From Bacilli bacterium (GTDB taxonomy: Bacteria > Bacillota_I > Bacilli_A > RFN20 > CAG-826), in assembly GCA_017447305.1 (NCBI GenBank), contig JAFSNY010000039.1:1-57329 (forward strand): a stretch of DNA of 57,329 nucleotides. The letters are read 5' to 3'. Shown piece after piece: positions 25,433-35,600 of the stretch. Each line of letters begins with the position of its first letter. Positions within the stretch are counted from its first letter, which is position 1. The position numbers and the translations under genes were made by a program. Under the pieces are notes generated by a model. The model was not told the DNA's origin, searched no databases, and worked only from the letters and a program-made list of their open reading frames with translations.

Positions 25433-26479
25433 TTATGCTTTCTTTATGAACTGATGAAGGAAACGAATATCATCAGTGTAGAATTTACGAATATCATCAA
25501 TGCCATATCTAAGCATGGCGACACGTTCAATACCAATGCCAAAGGCAAAGCCGGAATAGACTTCAGGGTCATATCCATTCATCTTTAAAACATTAGGGTG
25601 GACCATTCCACCACCGAGAATTTCAATATATCCGGTTCCTTTGCAGACTGGGCAGCCTTTACCTCCACAGGAAGCACAGGTGATATCAACTTCAACACTT
25701 GGTTCAGTGAATGGGAAATATGATGGTCTCAATCTAATTTCACGTTTTTCACCAAACATCTTTTTAGCAAAGAGTTCTAAGGTCGCTTTTAAGTGACCGA
25801 TATTAATATCTTTATCGATTAATAACCCTTCAATTTGAGCGAATTGATGGGAGTGTGTAGCGTCATCATCATCACGACGATATGTTTTACCAGGACAAAT
25901 AATTTTGACTGGTTTTCCCGCTTTCTTTTCCATCGTTCTTGCTTGAACTGGAGAGGTGTGGGTTCTTAAAAGAAGATTTTCTGTGATATAGAAAGTGTCT
26001 TGCATATCTCTTGCAGGGTGATCTTTTGGAAGATTTAAAAGTTCGAAGTTATAGTGATCAAGTTCCACTTCTGGACCATCCGCGACTTCATATCCCATTC
26101 CTAAGAAGATATCAACGATTTCATCTTTAACGACATGGAATGGATTTTTCGCTCCAACATTAAACTCTCTTGCAGGAAGAGAAATATCGATGGATTCTTT
26201 TTTGAGTTTAAGTTCAAGTTCTTTCTTTTGAAACTCTTTCATCTTTTCATCTAAACGTTCGGTGATTCTTTGCTTAACAGCGTTAATCTTCGCACCAAAT
26301 TCTTTTCTTTGATCCGCAACCATGCTTCCAAGAGTGCTCATCAAAGACATAAGAAACGATTTTTTTGATAAATACTTGTTACGGATTTCGTTTAATTGCT
26401 CACTATTTTCCGCTTTAGAAATCTCTTCTTCCGCTTCTCTAGCGATGACATCAAGTTTTTCATTTTCCATAGGGGTCAC
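25433..26479 (-). CDS. pheS: phenylalanyl-tRNA synthetase alpha subunit
   Basis: The catalytic subunit, 348 residues: an N-terminal coiled coil for tRNA binding (residues 1-90), then class II motifs including [44 protein letters not shown] and [31 protein letters not shown] string near residue 270 matches the cysteine-bearing insert seen in many PheS. No T-box leader is visible upstream; the space to the preceding terminator is only about 80 bases. Confidence 0.97.
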   Translation of the reverse strand: MTPMENEKLDVIAREAEEEISKAENSEQLNEIRNKYLSKKSFLMSLMSTLGSMVADQRKEFGAKINAVKQRITERLDEKMKEFQKKELELKLKKESIDISLPAREFNVGAKNPFHVVKDEIVDIFLGMGYEVADGPEVELDHYNFELLNLPKDHPARDMQDTFYITENLLLRTHTSPVQARTMEKKAGKPVKIICPGKTYRRDDDDATHSHQFAQIEGLLIDKDINIGHLKATLELFAKKMFGEKREIRLRPSYFPFTEPSVEVDITCASCGGKGCPVCKGTGYIEILGGGMVHPNVLKMNGYDPEVYSGFAFGIGIERVAMLRYGIDDIRKFYTDDIRFLHQFIKKA

Positions 26480-26559
26480 CTCTTTAATGCGCTGTTAATT
26501 TTATCATTCCTTGATTTTTTAATCAATGTAATGATATGACTTCCTCATACTCGATAATG

Positions 26560-26581
26560 AAAAAAGAGACTTTCAAGCCTC
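26560..26581 (-). terminator. Rho-independent terminator after the TrmH-like gene
   Basis: GAGGCT-TGAA-AGTCTC (one G-T pair) followed by six T on the minus strand overlaps the stop codon and separates this gene from pheS. Confidence 0.75.
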
Positions 26582-27311
26582 ATTTTTCAAAGTGTTGATT
26601 AAGCACATACATCATTATTGCTCCCGCTTGAGCGACATTTAAGGAGTCAATTCCTGAGATTGGTATTTTGACTTTTATTGTAGCGATATCGAGTGTATCT
26701 TCACTCACTCCATGGGCCTCGTTGCCAAGCACTAAGATGAATGGTTTAGTAGGGTAACAATCATCAATATCAATTGAATCATCAGAAAGAGTCGAAACAA
26801 TGATTTCTCTATTTCCCAAGAATTCAGAAAGAGGGAGATGATGAATTGGCATTTTAAAGAGCGAGCCTTTAGAAGCAGCAATAGCTTTATCATTAAATGG
26901 ATCACACGAATTATCACTTAAAAAGATAGCGTCATATCCTAATGCAAGGGCGGTACGTATCGAAGTTCCTAAGTTTCCTGGATCTTGGATATTTTCTAAA
27001 TAGAGATATTTATCGTGCTTTTTAATTTCAATATTTGGCATTTTACTTATGAAGACGATGCCTTCAGGATTAACGTTTAAAGAGATTTTGTTTAGAAGGT
27101 CCTCGTTAATGATATATTGCATGATATCGTTAGGAAGTTTTAAGGTTTTTGTGGTGTAAACCTCAACGAGGAGTCCGCTTTCCTTAGCCATCTCCATAGC
27201 CTTTCTTCCTTCGCTGACAAAAAGGCCTTCTTCTTTACGTATTCTTTTATTACGTAAAGCGATGACGTGTTTAATCTTATCGTTTTGACGGGAAGAAAGA
27301 TGAATAATCAT
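26580..27311 (-). CDS. TrmH/SpoU-family RNA 2'-O-methyltransferase
   Basis: The 243-residue protein has an N-terminal substrate-binding part and a C-terminal SPOUT knot with the three family motifs: LENIQDPGNLGTSIRTALAL, FILVLGNEAHGVS and VKIPISGIDSLNVAQAGAIM. It should methylate a ribose in rRNA or tRNA; the target cannot be fixed. A gene of this family (ysgA) also lies directly upstream of pheS in Bacillus subtilis, so the order is conserved. It overlaps the preceding peptidase gene by four bases. Confidence 0.92.
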   Translation of the reverse strand: MIIHLSSRQNDKIKHVIALRNKRIRKEEGLFVSEGRKAMEMAKESGLLVEVYTTKTLKLPNDIMQYIINEDLLNKISLNVNPEGIVFISKMPNIEIKKHDKYLYLENIQDPGNLGTSIRTALALGYDAIFLSDNSCDPFNDKAIAASKGSLFKMPIHHLPLSEFLGNREIIVSTLSDDSIDIDDCYPTKPFILVLGNEAHGVSEDTLDIATIKVKIPISGIDSLNVAQAGAIMMYVLNQHFEK

Positions 27312-27949
27312 TTAAAAATCCTCTTTTTTAATTTTACATTATCCTTTTTATAATTCGGACAATATTTATAGACAACGGAATAAAAATTCTTTGAATGGTC
27401 AAAAAAGAAATGATGAGCGAGTTCATGAACGATTAAAGAATCGAGAATATCTCTTGAATAAGAATATAGGTGATTTGCGTAAGATATTGTATGTGTTTGT
27501 TTGGAATTGCTTCCAAATCTCGATTTCATCTTTTTAATCTTCACTTTATAAGATGGAACGATTGACATTAAGCTTTCATAATATCTTGTTCTCTCTATCA
27601 TATAATCGGAATAAATCCATATTAATTTATCAATTAAATCTTCTCTTGAAACAAAGGTCATCTTTTCTCCAGAAGAAAAAGTTGCGACATCCCCTTCTAT
27701 TTTTACTTCATCCCCAAAAAGGAAGAGTCTTTTATCGTTCTCTAAAGACTTATTAAGATTATCTCTTTCAATTAACTTTTTAGCGAATTTATCTAATCCT
27801 TCTTTGATTCTTTTTTGAGTGACCATATAAGGCGCGTTTACAAAGAAAACTCCATCTTTTAATCGATAAGAGATAGACTTCTTCATTTTATATGTCACTT
27901 CAACAGGATATTCCTTGTTGTTATAAATATAGATAAATGATTTTTTCAT
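27308..27949 (-). CDS. YgjP/DUF45-like zinc metallopeptidase
   Basis: Near residue 167 the protein has VHELAHHFFFDHS, the HExxH zinc site with a downstream His, and YCPNYKK close to the C-terminus, both typical of the YgjP (DUF45, SprT-like) group. The N-terminal part YPVEVTYKMKKSISYRLKDG is the usual beta region. The physiological substrate is unknown in the family. It shares an operon with the TrmH-like gene (ATGA-type overlap). Confidence 0.85.
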   Translation of the reverse strand: MKKSFIYIYNNKEYPVEVTYKMKKSISYRLKDGVFFVNAPYMVTQKRIKEGLDKFAKKLIERDNLNKSLENDKRLFLFGDEVKIEGDVATFSSGEKMTFVSREDLIDKLIWIYSDYMIERTRYYESLMSIVPSYKVKIKKMKSRFGSNSKQTHTISYANHLYSYSRDILDSLIVHELAHHFFFDHSKNFYSVVYKYCPNYKKDNVKLKKRIFK

Positions 27950-28007
27950 AACGAAATTATACCTTGATATGGCTACTTAGAAAATATATAATTTTCTCGG
28001 AAATTCT

Positions 28008-28475
28008 ATGGAAAAGATTTTGATCTCTGCGTGCCTAGTCGGTGATAACGTCAAATATGACGGGACAAACAATAAATCCTCACTCATTGACGAATTATTG
28101 AAAGATTTTGAGCTCATCCCCTTCTGCCCCGAAGTTGAAGGTGGATTAAGCATTCCTCGCGATAAAAGCGAAAGACTAGGTGAACGCGTAGTGAGTGAAA
28201 AAGGAAGAGATGTCACTCGTCAATTCTCTTTTGGAGCTGAAATGGCATATAACATCTGCCTCTATCTCGGTATCAAAGTCGCCATCTTAAAAGAAACTTC
28301 ACCTTCGTGTGGAGTGCATGAAATATATGATGGAAGATTTACCCATCGTAAAATTAAAGGACGCGGATACACAACTGAATACCTTGAGCAAAAAGGAATA
28401 AAAGTTATCTCAGAAAACGAAATAGAAGATTTCTTAAAAGAGATTCGTCCAGAAGAAAAAGAAGAGTCGAAATAA
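28008..28475 (+). CDS. DUF523-family protein (TudS-type thiouracil desulfurase relative)
   Basis: The 155-residue protein begins MEKILISACLVGDNVKYDG and contains FCPEVEGGLSIPR and LKETSPSCGV, all DUF523 hallmarks. Cys9, Cys40 and Cys101 lie where the family binds a 4Fe-4S cluster. A bacterial member, TudS, removes sulfur from 2-thiouracil; the same activity is possible but not proved by motif alone. It is a lone gene on the plus strand between minus-strand genes, with its own terminator. Confidence 0.85.
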   Translation: MEKILISACLVGDNVKYDGTNNKSSLIDELLKDFELIPFCPEVEGGLSIPRDKSERLGERVVSEKGRDVTRQFSFGAEMAYNICLYLGIKVAILKETSPSCGVHEIYDGRFTHRKIKGRGYTTEYLEQKGIKVISENEIEDFLKEIRPEEKEESK

Positions 28476-28488
28476 ACTCTTCTTTTTT
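28459..28488 (+). terminator. Rho-independent terminator overlapping the DUF523 gene end
   Basis: AAGAAGAGT and ACTCTTCTT pair in a 9-bp stem followed by TTTT; the A-rich left flank means it can also act for the converging lipoprotein gene. Confidence 0.8.
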
Positions 28489-28502
28489 CATTTAATCTTT
28501 GA

Positions 28503-29426
28503 TTAATACGCCCAAGTGAATGAATTTACATAGAGGGCATATTTCGATTCGTTAGCGATTTTATAATATGTATATGCGCCAGCTTCATAGACATAGGAGA
28601 TATGACCATCGTTAGTTTCGCCCACTTTTGGGGTTAAAACTTCATCAACACTATTGATAGATGTTCCAGCATAGACAGTAGGAACTCCGGTGAAATCATG
28701 ATCTTCGTTGTTATAATATTGGGTTTGTTTTAGGACATTGAACATTAATGTTCCTTGAACAGGGGTAAGGTTATAAATGTAAGAGACTTCTTTTTTCATT
28801 TGGATATGATTAGCGTAGTCTCCTCCACCTTTCATGACTGTATCGAGGTAGAAACGATCTCCACTTGTTGAAGTAACTTCACCAGGTGCAGGATATTGAC
28901 CATTATTTGGAGCAGGAACATCTTCAAATAATAAAACATGAGTGCCGCCTTCTACTGGCTCACTTTCTATAGAAAACTCTACAGGAACGCTATCTTCAGA
29001 AACAGGTTCTTCAAATGTTTCTTCACTGACAATACCTGTTTCGGAATCAATTTCTTTTTCACTAATAACATCGGATTCTTCTAAAACGCTTTCTTCTTCG
29101 CTTGGAAGGATGCTTTCTTCGAGGGACTCTTCGATAGATTCCGCTACTGGTTCTTCTTCAGATGGGATTGCATTCTCTTCTTCAGAAACAATAACCTCTT
29201 CGATAGACTCCTCAATAATTGTGGTTTCTTCTATAGATCCTTCAACTGGAATTGATTCTTCAATAGACTCCTCAGCAGGAATACTTTCTTCAAAAGAAGA
29301 TTCTTCGCTTGAAAATGGAATAGAAGATTCTTCTATAGAGATTTGACTAGAAGTATCATCTTTTTTATTGTTGCAAGCACCTAAAGAGATGATTAAAGGT
29401 AAGATGAGTAAAATAGTTTTTTTCAT
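28503..29426 (-). CDS. surface lipoprotein with a long Ser/Glu-rich repeat region
   Basis: A lipoprotein signal (MKKTILLILPLIISLGACNN, Cys18) is followed by about 145 residues built from irregular repeats of the type E-E-S-I-x-x-E-E-S. This low-complexity, highly acidic segment probably forms an extended stalk. The last 130 residues form a separate, beta-looking domain that begins after EGGTHVLLFEDVPAP and is rich in Tyr and Gly. No enzymatic motif is visible. The repeats are imperfect at DNA level and could vary in number between strains. Confidence 0.7.
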   Translation of the reverse strand: MKKTILLILPLIISLGACNNKKDDTSSQISIEESSIPFSSEESSFEESIPAEESIEESIPVEGSIEETTIIEESIEEVIVSEEENAIPSEEEPVAESIEESLEESILPSEEESVLEESDVISEKEIDSETGIVSEETFEEPVSEDSVPVEFSIESEPVEGGTHVLLFEDVPAPNNGQYPAPGEVTSTSGDRFYLDTVMKGGGDYANHIQMKKEVSYIYNLTPVQGTLMFNVLKQTQYYNNEDHDFTGVPTVYAGTSINSVDEVLTPKVGETNDGHISYVYEAGAYTYYKIANESKYALYVNSFTWAY

Positions 29427-29428
29427 AA

Positions 29429-29920
29429 TTAATAATTCGTTTCTTGACGATGATAATTTTCTCCGAGTTTTAAGAGGTAAGATGAGTAAATATCATCTTT
29501 ATCCATCATTAATTTCGAAGCGATTAAAAGGAAGGTTTCAAATGTTTTTTGATATGTATCCTCATTCTTTTTCTCATGAAGGAGGTCGATATCATGATAC
29601 ATTTCGATAAATAAATTTGATAAATCTTCGGTGGTTTCTTTTTGATTGAAACTAGTTGTTTTAATTCCAAGAGCGATTCCGATAGATAGAAGAAAATGAA
29701 GGCCATCCGCGTATTCATCCATCACCATATCTCTTGGTTCGCTTGGTTTATTGGACCAATACTTAAAACACCTTGTCGCGTTAGCGAGTTCGCCGATTTC
29801 GACATATAAAGAGAGGAAACGTCTTTCCAGGGTTTCCTCATATGTTACGTTATGTCTTCTTTGAATTTCTTCATCAAGTTCACGTTGTTTGGTGAACAAA
29901 GGTTGAAACTCTATTTTCAT
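29429..29920 (-). CDS. dimeric (all-alpha) dUTP diphosphatase
   Basis: The enzyme hydrolyses dUTP to dUMP, keeping uracil out of DNA. The pattern fits the dUTPase_2 group of the MazG-like superfamily: LFTKQRELDEEIQRRH, an LYVEIGELANATRCFKYW helix with two catalytic acids, and MDEYADGLHFLLSIGI with the second acidic pair. I start at the ATG at 29920, whose first base is shared with the glgP stop (TAATG), suggesting translational coupling; a longer frame to 29947 would overlap glgP. Length 163 residues is normal. Confidence 0.85.
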   Translation of the reverse strand: MKIEFQPLFTKQRELDEEIQRRHNVTYEETLERRFLSLYVEIGELANATRCFKYWSNKPSEPRDMVMDEYADGLHFLLSIGIALGIKTTSFNQKETTEDLSNLFIEMYHDIDLLHEKKNEDTYQKTFETFLLIASKLMMDKDDIYSSYLLKLGENYHRQETNY

Positions 29921-32328
29921 TATCTTGTGACCTTTGGAAGTTTCCAAATTTCTGTCGCATATTGTTTAATGGTACGGTCAGAGGTGAAGAATCCGCTATT
30001 GGCGATATTCATTAAACACATCTTTTGCCATTTACGAGTGTCACGATAGAGTTGATCGACTTTTTCTTGGGCTTTGACATAAGAATCAAAGTCTAAGAGG
30101 ATGAAGTATTGATCATTCTTATTCATGATTTCATCAAAGATCATTCTGAAACGATCTTGACGATAAGCACACCATGGACCATTGAATAATGAATCAAGGA
30201 TATTCTTGATGCGATAATCATCGTTATAGACATCCCATGGGGAATAATCACCCATTGCATAATGTCTTTCCACTTCTTCCGTTAACATACCGAAGATAAT
30301 AGCGTTTTCTTTACCAGCGCGTTCAACGATTTCGATATTCGCACCATCCATCGTTCCTAAGGTGATAGCGCCGTTCATCATTAATTTCATATTGGATGTT
30401 CCACTAGCTTCTTTACCAGCGGTAGAGATTTGTTCGGATACATCAGCGGCTGGGATGATGAGTTCAGCAAGGGTAACGCCGTAATTTTCAATGAAGACGA
30501 CTTTAAGATATTTATTTGTTTCTTCATCGTTATTAACGACATCAGCGACCGCGAGGATGAGTTCGATAATCTTCTTCGCATACACATAACTAGGCGCAGC
30601 CTTCGCACCGAAGATATATGTATGCGGATAAATTCTGAAGGATGGATCAGATTTCATCTTTTGGTATAAGTAGATGATATGGAAGATATTTAAGAGTTGT
30701 CTCTTATAAGCATGAAGTCTCTTGATTTGCACATCAAAGATTGAATTAACATCGACTTCAATGCCGGTCTTTTGATAGATGTAATTAGCAAGTTTGGCTT
30801 TGTTTTCTTGCTTGATGTCATAAAGTTGATCAAGAACATCTTCATCATCTTTGAATTTTTCGAAGTCTTTAATCTTATCAAGATTAGTAATATATTCATC
30901 ACCAATCTTTTCTGAGATGAGATTAGCTAATCTTGGGTTAGCGTTAACAAGCCAACGACGATGTGTGACACCATTGGTTTTGTTATTAAATTTATCTGGC
31001 ATATAGGCATAGAATTCTTTAAAGGTGATGTTCTTTAAGATTTCTGTATGAAGTGCAGCGACACCATTGACGGAGAAGGAAGCATAAATCGCTAAATTTG
31101 TCATATGGATTTGACCATCTTTGATGATGTTCATCGCCCATCTCATTTGTTCGTTGACATTATTTTTGGTCATTTCAATATTGAAACGACGATTGATTTC
31201 TTCGATGATCATATAGCAACGAGGAATGAGATTTTGGACGTATTGAACTGGCCATTTTTCTAAGGCTTCGACCATGACGGTGTGGTTGGTGTAGGCCATA
31301 GCATGAGTTACTTCGTTCCATGCTTCATCCCAACCATAATCATATTCATCCATCATAATTCTCATCATTTCAGGAATGGCGAGAATTGGGTGGGTATCGT
31401 TAAGTTGGAAGACATATTGATTGGAAATACCAATTAATGTTCCGTGGTGGCGATAATATGATTTAAATGTTGATTGAAGACCAGCGGAAACGAGGAAATA
31501 TTGTTGACGTAATCTTAAGATACGTCCACTTTCGGTTGAATCATCTGGATATAGACCATGACATAGTTCTTTTAACGCACTTAAATATTCATTAAAGGAC
31601 ATGCTCTTTGGAAGGTTTTGGGAAGATGGTTCAGCATTCCAAAGACGTAAGGTATTAGTGACGTGGTTACGATATCCAACGACTGGGACATCATATGGAA
31701 CTGCGCGGATACTAACAGCGTTTGTTGTTTTAATTCCGTAGGAACCATCACTCTTAAGGTAGGTTTCTGGAGTGCCATAGAACTGAACTTCAACCGCGTA
31801 TTTTGGTTTTCTAACTTCCCAAACATTACCATTAGTCAACCATTGATCTGGAAGTTCTTTTTGTTTTCCATCGACGATTTTTTGACGGAAGAAACCGTAT
31901 TCGTAACGAATACAGTTACCGTGTCCGACATAACCTAATGAGGCGATGGAATCAAGGAAACAAGCGGCGAGACGTCCAAGACCACCATTACCAAGGCCAG
32001 CGTCGGATTCTTGTTCTTCAAGTTCGTGGATATTAATATCAAAGTCTTCAAGGCCTTCTTTAGCGACTTGATAAATACCCATATTTTGCATGTTGTTAAT
32101 AAGGAGTCTTCCGATAAGGAATTCCATGGAGAAATAGATTAATGTCTTGCGGTTTTCTCCAATCGCGACATCGTGGGTTTCTCCCCAGTCAACGTTTGCG
32201 TAATCTCTCACCATTTCACCTAAGATTTCATATCTTTCGGTGATGTGGGAATTTTCAACGCTGACACCATAACGTTCAAGCATTCTTCTGGCGTATTCCG
32301 CCTTAAAATTTTCTTTATTGTTAAACAT
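29920..32328 (-). CDS. glgP: glycogen/alpha-glucan phosphorylase
   Basis: GlgP releases glucose 1-phosphate from alpha-1,4-glucan ends. The 802-residue protein has GLGNGGLGRLAACFLDS, the RIPYTLL-region equivalent, FQLNDTHPILAIPEMMR and the pyridoxal-phosphate site EASGTSNMKLMMNGA with its lysine. It lies downstream of glgB, 17 bases apart. No glgA or glgC is present in the window, so this looks like a degradation/branching pair rather than a complete glycogen synthesis operon. Confidence 0.97.
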   Translation of the reverse strand: MFNNKENFKAEYARRMLERYGVSVENSHITERYEILGEMVRDYANVDWGETHDVAIGENRKTLIYFSMEFLIGRLLINNMQNMGIYQVAKEGLEDFDINIHELEEQESDAGLGNGGLGRLAACFLDSIASLGYVGHGNCIRYEYGFFRQKIVDGKQKELPDQWLTNGNVWEVRKPKYAVEVQFYGTPETYLKSDGSYGIKTTNAVSIRAVPYDVPVVGYRNHVTNTLRLWNAEPSSQNLPKSMSFNEYLSALKELCHGLYPDDSTESGRILRLRQQYFLVSAGLQSTFKSYYRHHGTLIGISNQYVFQLNDTHPILAIPEMMRIMMDEYDYGWDEAWNEVTHAMAYTNHTVMVEALEKWPVQYVQNLIPRCYMIIEEINRRFNIEMTKNNVNEQMRWAMNIIKDGQIHMTNLAIYASFSVNGVAALHTEILKNITFKEFYAYMPDKFNNKTNGVTHRRWLVNANPRLANLISEKIGDEYITNLDKIKDFEKFKDDEDVLDQLYDIKQENKAKLANYIYQKTGIEVDVNSIFDVQIKRLHAYKRQLLNIFHIIYLYQKMKSDPSFRIYPHTYIFGAKAAPSYVYAKKIIELILAVADVVNNDEETNKYLKVVFIENYGVTLAELIIPAADVSEQISTAGKEASGTSNMKLMMNGAITLGTMDGANIEIVERAGKENAIIFGMLTEEVERHYAMGDYSPWDVYNDDYRIKNILDSLFNGPWCAYRQDRFRMIFDEIMNKNDQYFILLDFDSYVKAQEKVDQLYRDTRKWQKMCLMNIANSGFFTSDRTIKQYATEIWKLPKVTR

Positions 32329-32345
32329 ATGTGGTTAATCCTTTA

Positions 32346-34238
32346 TTACTTTTTCGTTGTTCTCTTCTTTTTTGGAGCTTCTTCTTCAAGTTTCTTTTCT
32401 GGCTCCGGACGATGTAAACGGAAGATACAGGCTCCATAGGAGGCTAGTTTAATTGTGATGTGGTATGGTTTATATTCCGCACCACCTTCGAAGGCTTCAC
32501 ACCACATTCCGTTATATTGGTTATTACCACCATAAACATCCTTATCGGTGTTTAAGATTTCTTCATACATTCCTCTTTCCATCACTGGAATTTCGACAAA
32601 TTCATAATAGTTAGGAGTCATGTTGAAGACGAAGACTAATAAGTCATCACCATAGCTTCTTTGGAAAGCATAGATTGATTGATCAGCGTTATCCGCTTGT
32701 AACCATCTAAATCTTTCTGGGTTATGTTCTTCCATGTGCATAGCAGGAGAAGCAGCGTAAATTCTATTTAAGTCGCGAATTAAGCGAGAGACACTATCGT
32801 GTTTTGGGAAAGATTTAAGTTCCCATGGAAGGGACTTAGCTTCATTCCATTCATCGAAGGAAGCAAGTTCATTACCCATGAAGTTAAGTTTCTTTCCTGG
32901 GTGTCCCCATTGATAGCAATATAAGTTACGGATAAGAGCAAACTTAGTGTCATAATCACCATACATCTTGTTGATGATGGTTCCTTTTCCGTGAACAACT
33001 TCATCGTGGGATAATGGTAACATAAAGTTATCACTATAGAAGTACGCCATCGAGAAGGTTAATTTATTGTGGTCATATTTTTTATAAATAGGATCGAGAG
33101 CATAATATTTTAAGGTATCGTTCATCCAACCTAAATCCCATTTGTAATCAAAGCCAAGTCCACCATATTCGATTGGTCTAGTTGTGCCAGAGAAATCGGT
33201 GGAGTCTTCAGCGATCATCATGACTTCTGGATGTTTGTAATGAATCTTGCCATTTAAACGTTTGACGAATTCAACCGCACCATCATTTTGGCCTTTGGAT
33301 TTATCGCCGTTATAGTAAAGGATGTTGCTAACTGCATCGACTCTAATTCCATCGAAATGGAAATAGGTGAGGAAATAATCCATCGCGGACATTAAGAATG
33401 ATCTTACTGGATCTTTTCCTAAATCAAATTGATATGAACCCCATGGAGATACCCTCCATTCGTTGTTATATTCATATAATTTGGTTCCATCAAATTCAGC
33501 AAGGGCGAATTTATCTTTAGCAAAATGGACTGGAGCAAAGTCTAAAATAACACCGATACCAGCTTGATGGAGACGGTCAACGAAGGACATGAGCTGGAAT
33601 GGATTTCCATATCTTGAATCAACGGAATAGAATCCGGTTGCTTGATATCCCCAAGATCCATCAAATGGATATTGAGTGATTGGCATGATTTCAACGTGAG
33701 TAAATCCGAGTTCTTTGACATATGGAATGAGATAATCCGCTACTTCTTCGTAGGAGAGGTTTCTTCCATCGACTTGGCCTTTCCATGAACCAACATGCAT
33801 CTCATAGATGGACATTGGGCGGTCGAAGTTTCTCTTTCTATTTCTTAAAAATTCTTCATCATGCCACATGAATCCTTCGATATTGAATAATCTTGAACAT
33901 GTTGCTGGACGATGCTCACTATAGAAAGCAAATGGGTCAGCTTTATCGACATATTTTCCTTTTGCGTTCTTGAAGTGATATTTGTAGTTTTGATAATTCC
34001 AGAGATTTGGGATGAAGATTTCCCAAACACCAGCATCATCAACTTTGTGTAATTTGTGTCTTGTGAGATCCCAATCATTGAAGTCACCAATAACTGAGAC
34101 ATCGTCCGCCATTGGGGCATAAAGCCTAAAGACGACCCCATCAACGCCTTCCGCGTTTTTGATGAAGTGCGCACCAAAATAATTATAGGCCTCAATCGTC
34201 TGGCCCATTAAGTAATCATATAACAATCCAAATGCCAT
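32346..34238 (-). CDS. glgB: 1,4-alpha-glucan branching enzyme
   Basis: GlgB introduces alpha-1,6 branches in glycogen. The 630 residues contain an N-terminal carbohydrate-binding module (GVVFRLYAPMADDVSVIGDF), then a GH13 barrel with QYPFDGSWGYQATGFY, the nucleophile region DGIRVDAVSNILYY, the acid in MIAEDST and the third acid region LPLSHDEVVHGKG. A lysine-rich tail (EEEAPKKKRTTKK) ends the protein. It is the first gene of the operon with glgP. Confidence 0.96.
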   Translation of the reverse strand: MAFGLLYDYLMGQTIEAYNYFGAHFIKNAEGVDGVVFRLYAPMADDVSVIGDFNDWDLTRHKLHKVDDAGVWEIFIPNLWNYQNYKYHFKNAKGKYVDKADPFAFYSEHRPATCSRLFNIEGFMWHDEEFLRNRKRNFDRPMSIYEMHVGSWKGQVDGRNLSYEEVADYLIPYVKELGFTHVEIMPITQYPFDGSWGYQATGFYSVDSRYGNPFQLMSFVDRLHQAGIGVILDFAPVHFAKDKFALAEFDGTKLYEYNNEWRVSPWGSYQFDLGKDPVRSFLMSAMDYFLTYFHFDGIRVDAVSNILYYNGDKSKGQNDGAVEFVKRLNGKIHYKHPEVMMIAEDSTDFSGTTRPIEYGGLGFDYKWDLGWMNDTLKYYALDPIYKKYDHNKLTFSMAYFYSDNFMLPLSHDEVVHGKGTIINKMYGDYDTKFALIRNLYCYQWGHPGKKLNFMGNELASFDEWNEAKSLPWELKSFPKHDSVSRLIRDLNRIYAASPAMHMEEHNPERFRWLQADNADQSIYAFQRSYGDDLLVFVFNMTPNYYEFVEIPVMERGMYEEILNTDKDVYGGNNQYNGMWCEAFEGGAEYKPYHITIKLASYGACIFRLHRPEPEKKLEEEAPKKKRTTKK

Positions 34239-34273
34239 ATTAATTATGCTCCTTATTCTATATTATATTTTAC

Positions 34274-34283
34274 ACGCGTGTTT
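34274..34283. promoter_or_regulatory. palindrome in the glgB/ackA divergent region
   Basis: ACACGCGTGT is a perfect 10-base palindrome between the divergent starts of glgB and ackA, just upstream of a TATAAT-like element for glgB (minus strand). It is a candidate operator for control of central carbon genes; no regulator is identified. Confidence 0.35.
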
Positions 34284-34402
34284 GAAATAATAAAAGTAGA
34301 ATAATGCACCAGCGCGTATGCGTATGAAATTTTTCTTTCTTAAACAATTTAATTTCAATGCGTATTGTGGAATAATTTATATGAAAGTGAGGTCACTTAC
34401 AT

Positions 34403-35599
34403 ATGAGCAAAGTAATGACAATTAACTCTGGTAGTTCCAGTTTAAAATTTAAATTATATGAAATGCCTGAAGAGGTTGTTTTATGTTCTGGTAATGCAGA
34501 ACGAATCGGATTAGATGAAGGTATCTTTACCATTAAATATGGTGCGGAAAAACTTGTCAAAAATCTTCCAATCCCATCTCACGCGGTGGCGGCTAAACTC
34601 GTTTTAGATTCATTAATTGAATTAAAGATTATTAAGAGTTTTGATGAAATCAAGGCAACAGGACATAGAATCGTTCAAGGTGGAAAATATTTCTCTCATT
34701 CCATGCCATTTGACGCTGATACAGAGGCAAAGATTGAATCATTGATTCCTCTTGCCCCACTTCATAACGCTGCACATTTAACATGTTTTAGAGCGTTCCG
34801 TGATGTTTTGCCAAACACTCCAGCAGTCGCGGTCTTTGATACCGCTTTCCATCAAAGTATGGATGAAGAAGACTATACCTTCCCAATTCCATATGAATTA
34901 ACTAAGAATTTTGATATCCGTCGTTACGGCGCCCATGGTACCTCCCATAACTATTTAGCTATCGAAGGCGCTAAATATATCCCTGAAGTTAAACATTCAA
35001 GAATTATTTCTTGCCATATCGGTTCCGGCTCTTCCATCACCGCGATTAGAGATGGAAAATGCGTTGCCACATCAATGGGTCTTACACCTTTAGGTGGAAT
35101 CATGATGGGAACAAGAACTGGCGATATGGACCCAAGTGTCTTCAACTATGTTGTAACAGTGACAGGAAGAAGCGCGGAAGATGTCTATCAAATGTTTAAT
35201 AAGAAATCCGGATTCTTAGGTGTCGGTGGATATTCTGATTCAAGAGATATTCTCGCCCATGCGGAAGAAGGAGATAAGAGATGCATCTTAGCCAATAAGA
35301 TTTTCAATAGAAGAATTGCTGACTTTATCGGTCAATACTATGTCCGTTTAGGTGGCTGCGATTTAATCATCTTCTCCGCTGGTATCGGTGAAAATGAACC
35401 AAGAACTAGAAAGGCTGTTTGTGAACTTCTCCATGACGCTTTAGGTGTTGAAGTTGATGAAGAAGTCAATGCGACATTAAGAGGCAAAGCAGGTGTCATT
35501 TCTAAACCAACTAGTAGGATAAAGGTTGTCGTCATTCCAACCGATGAAGAAGTGATGATCGCAAGAGATGCTTATCACATGGGACTTAAAGGTGAATAA
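34403..35599 (+). CDS. ackA: acetate kinase
   Basis: AckA converts acetyl phosphate and ADP into acetate and ATP, the energy-yielding end of acetate fermentation. The N-terminal signature MTINSGSSSLKFKLYEM, the catalytic aspartate in VAVFDTAFHQSM, YGAHGTSHNY, and HIGSGSSITAI are all present; length 398 is standard. The gene starts behind GTGAGG and ends one base before nrnA. Phosphotransacetylase is not in the window. Confidence 0.98.
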   Translation: MSKVMTINSGSSSLKFKLYEMPEEVVLCSGNAERIGLDEGIFTIKYGAEKLVKNLPIPSHAVAAKLVLDSLIELKIIKSFDEIKATGHRIVQGGKYFSHSMPFDADTEAKIESLIPLAPLHNAAHLTCFRAFRDVLPNTPAVAVFDTAFHQSMDEEDYTFPIPYELTKNFDIRRYGAHGTSHNYLAIEGAKYIPEVKHSRIISCHIGSGSSITAIRDGKCVATSMGLTPLGGIMMGTRTGDMDPSVFNYVVTVTGRSAEDVYQMFNKKSGFLGVGGYSDSRDILAHAEEGDKRCILANKIFNRRIADFIGQYYVRLGGCDLIIFSAGIGENEPRTRKAVCELLHDALGVEVDEEVNATLRGKAGVISKPTSRIKVVVIPTDEEVMIARDAYHMGLKGE

Positions 35600-35600
35600 A

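Noticed and set aside
28942-29346. 134-residue open frame on the plus strand, Ser-rich
   Set aside because: It is the antisense of the Ser/Glu repeats of the lipoprotein and arises from their low complexity.
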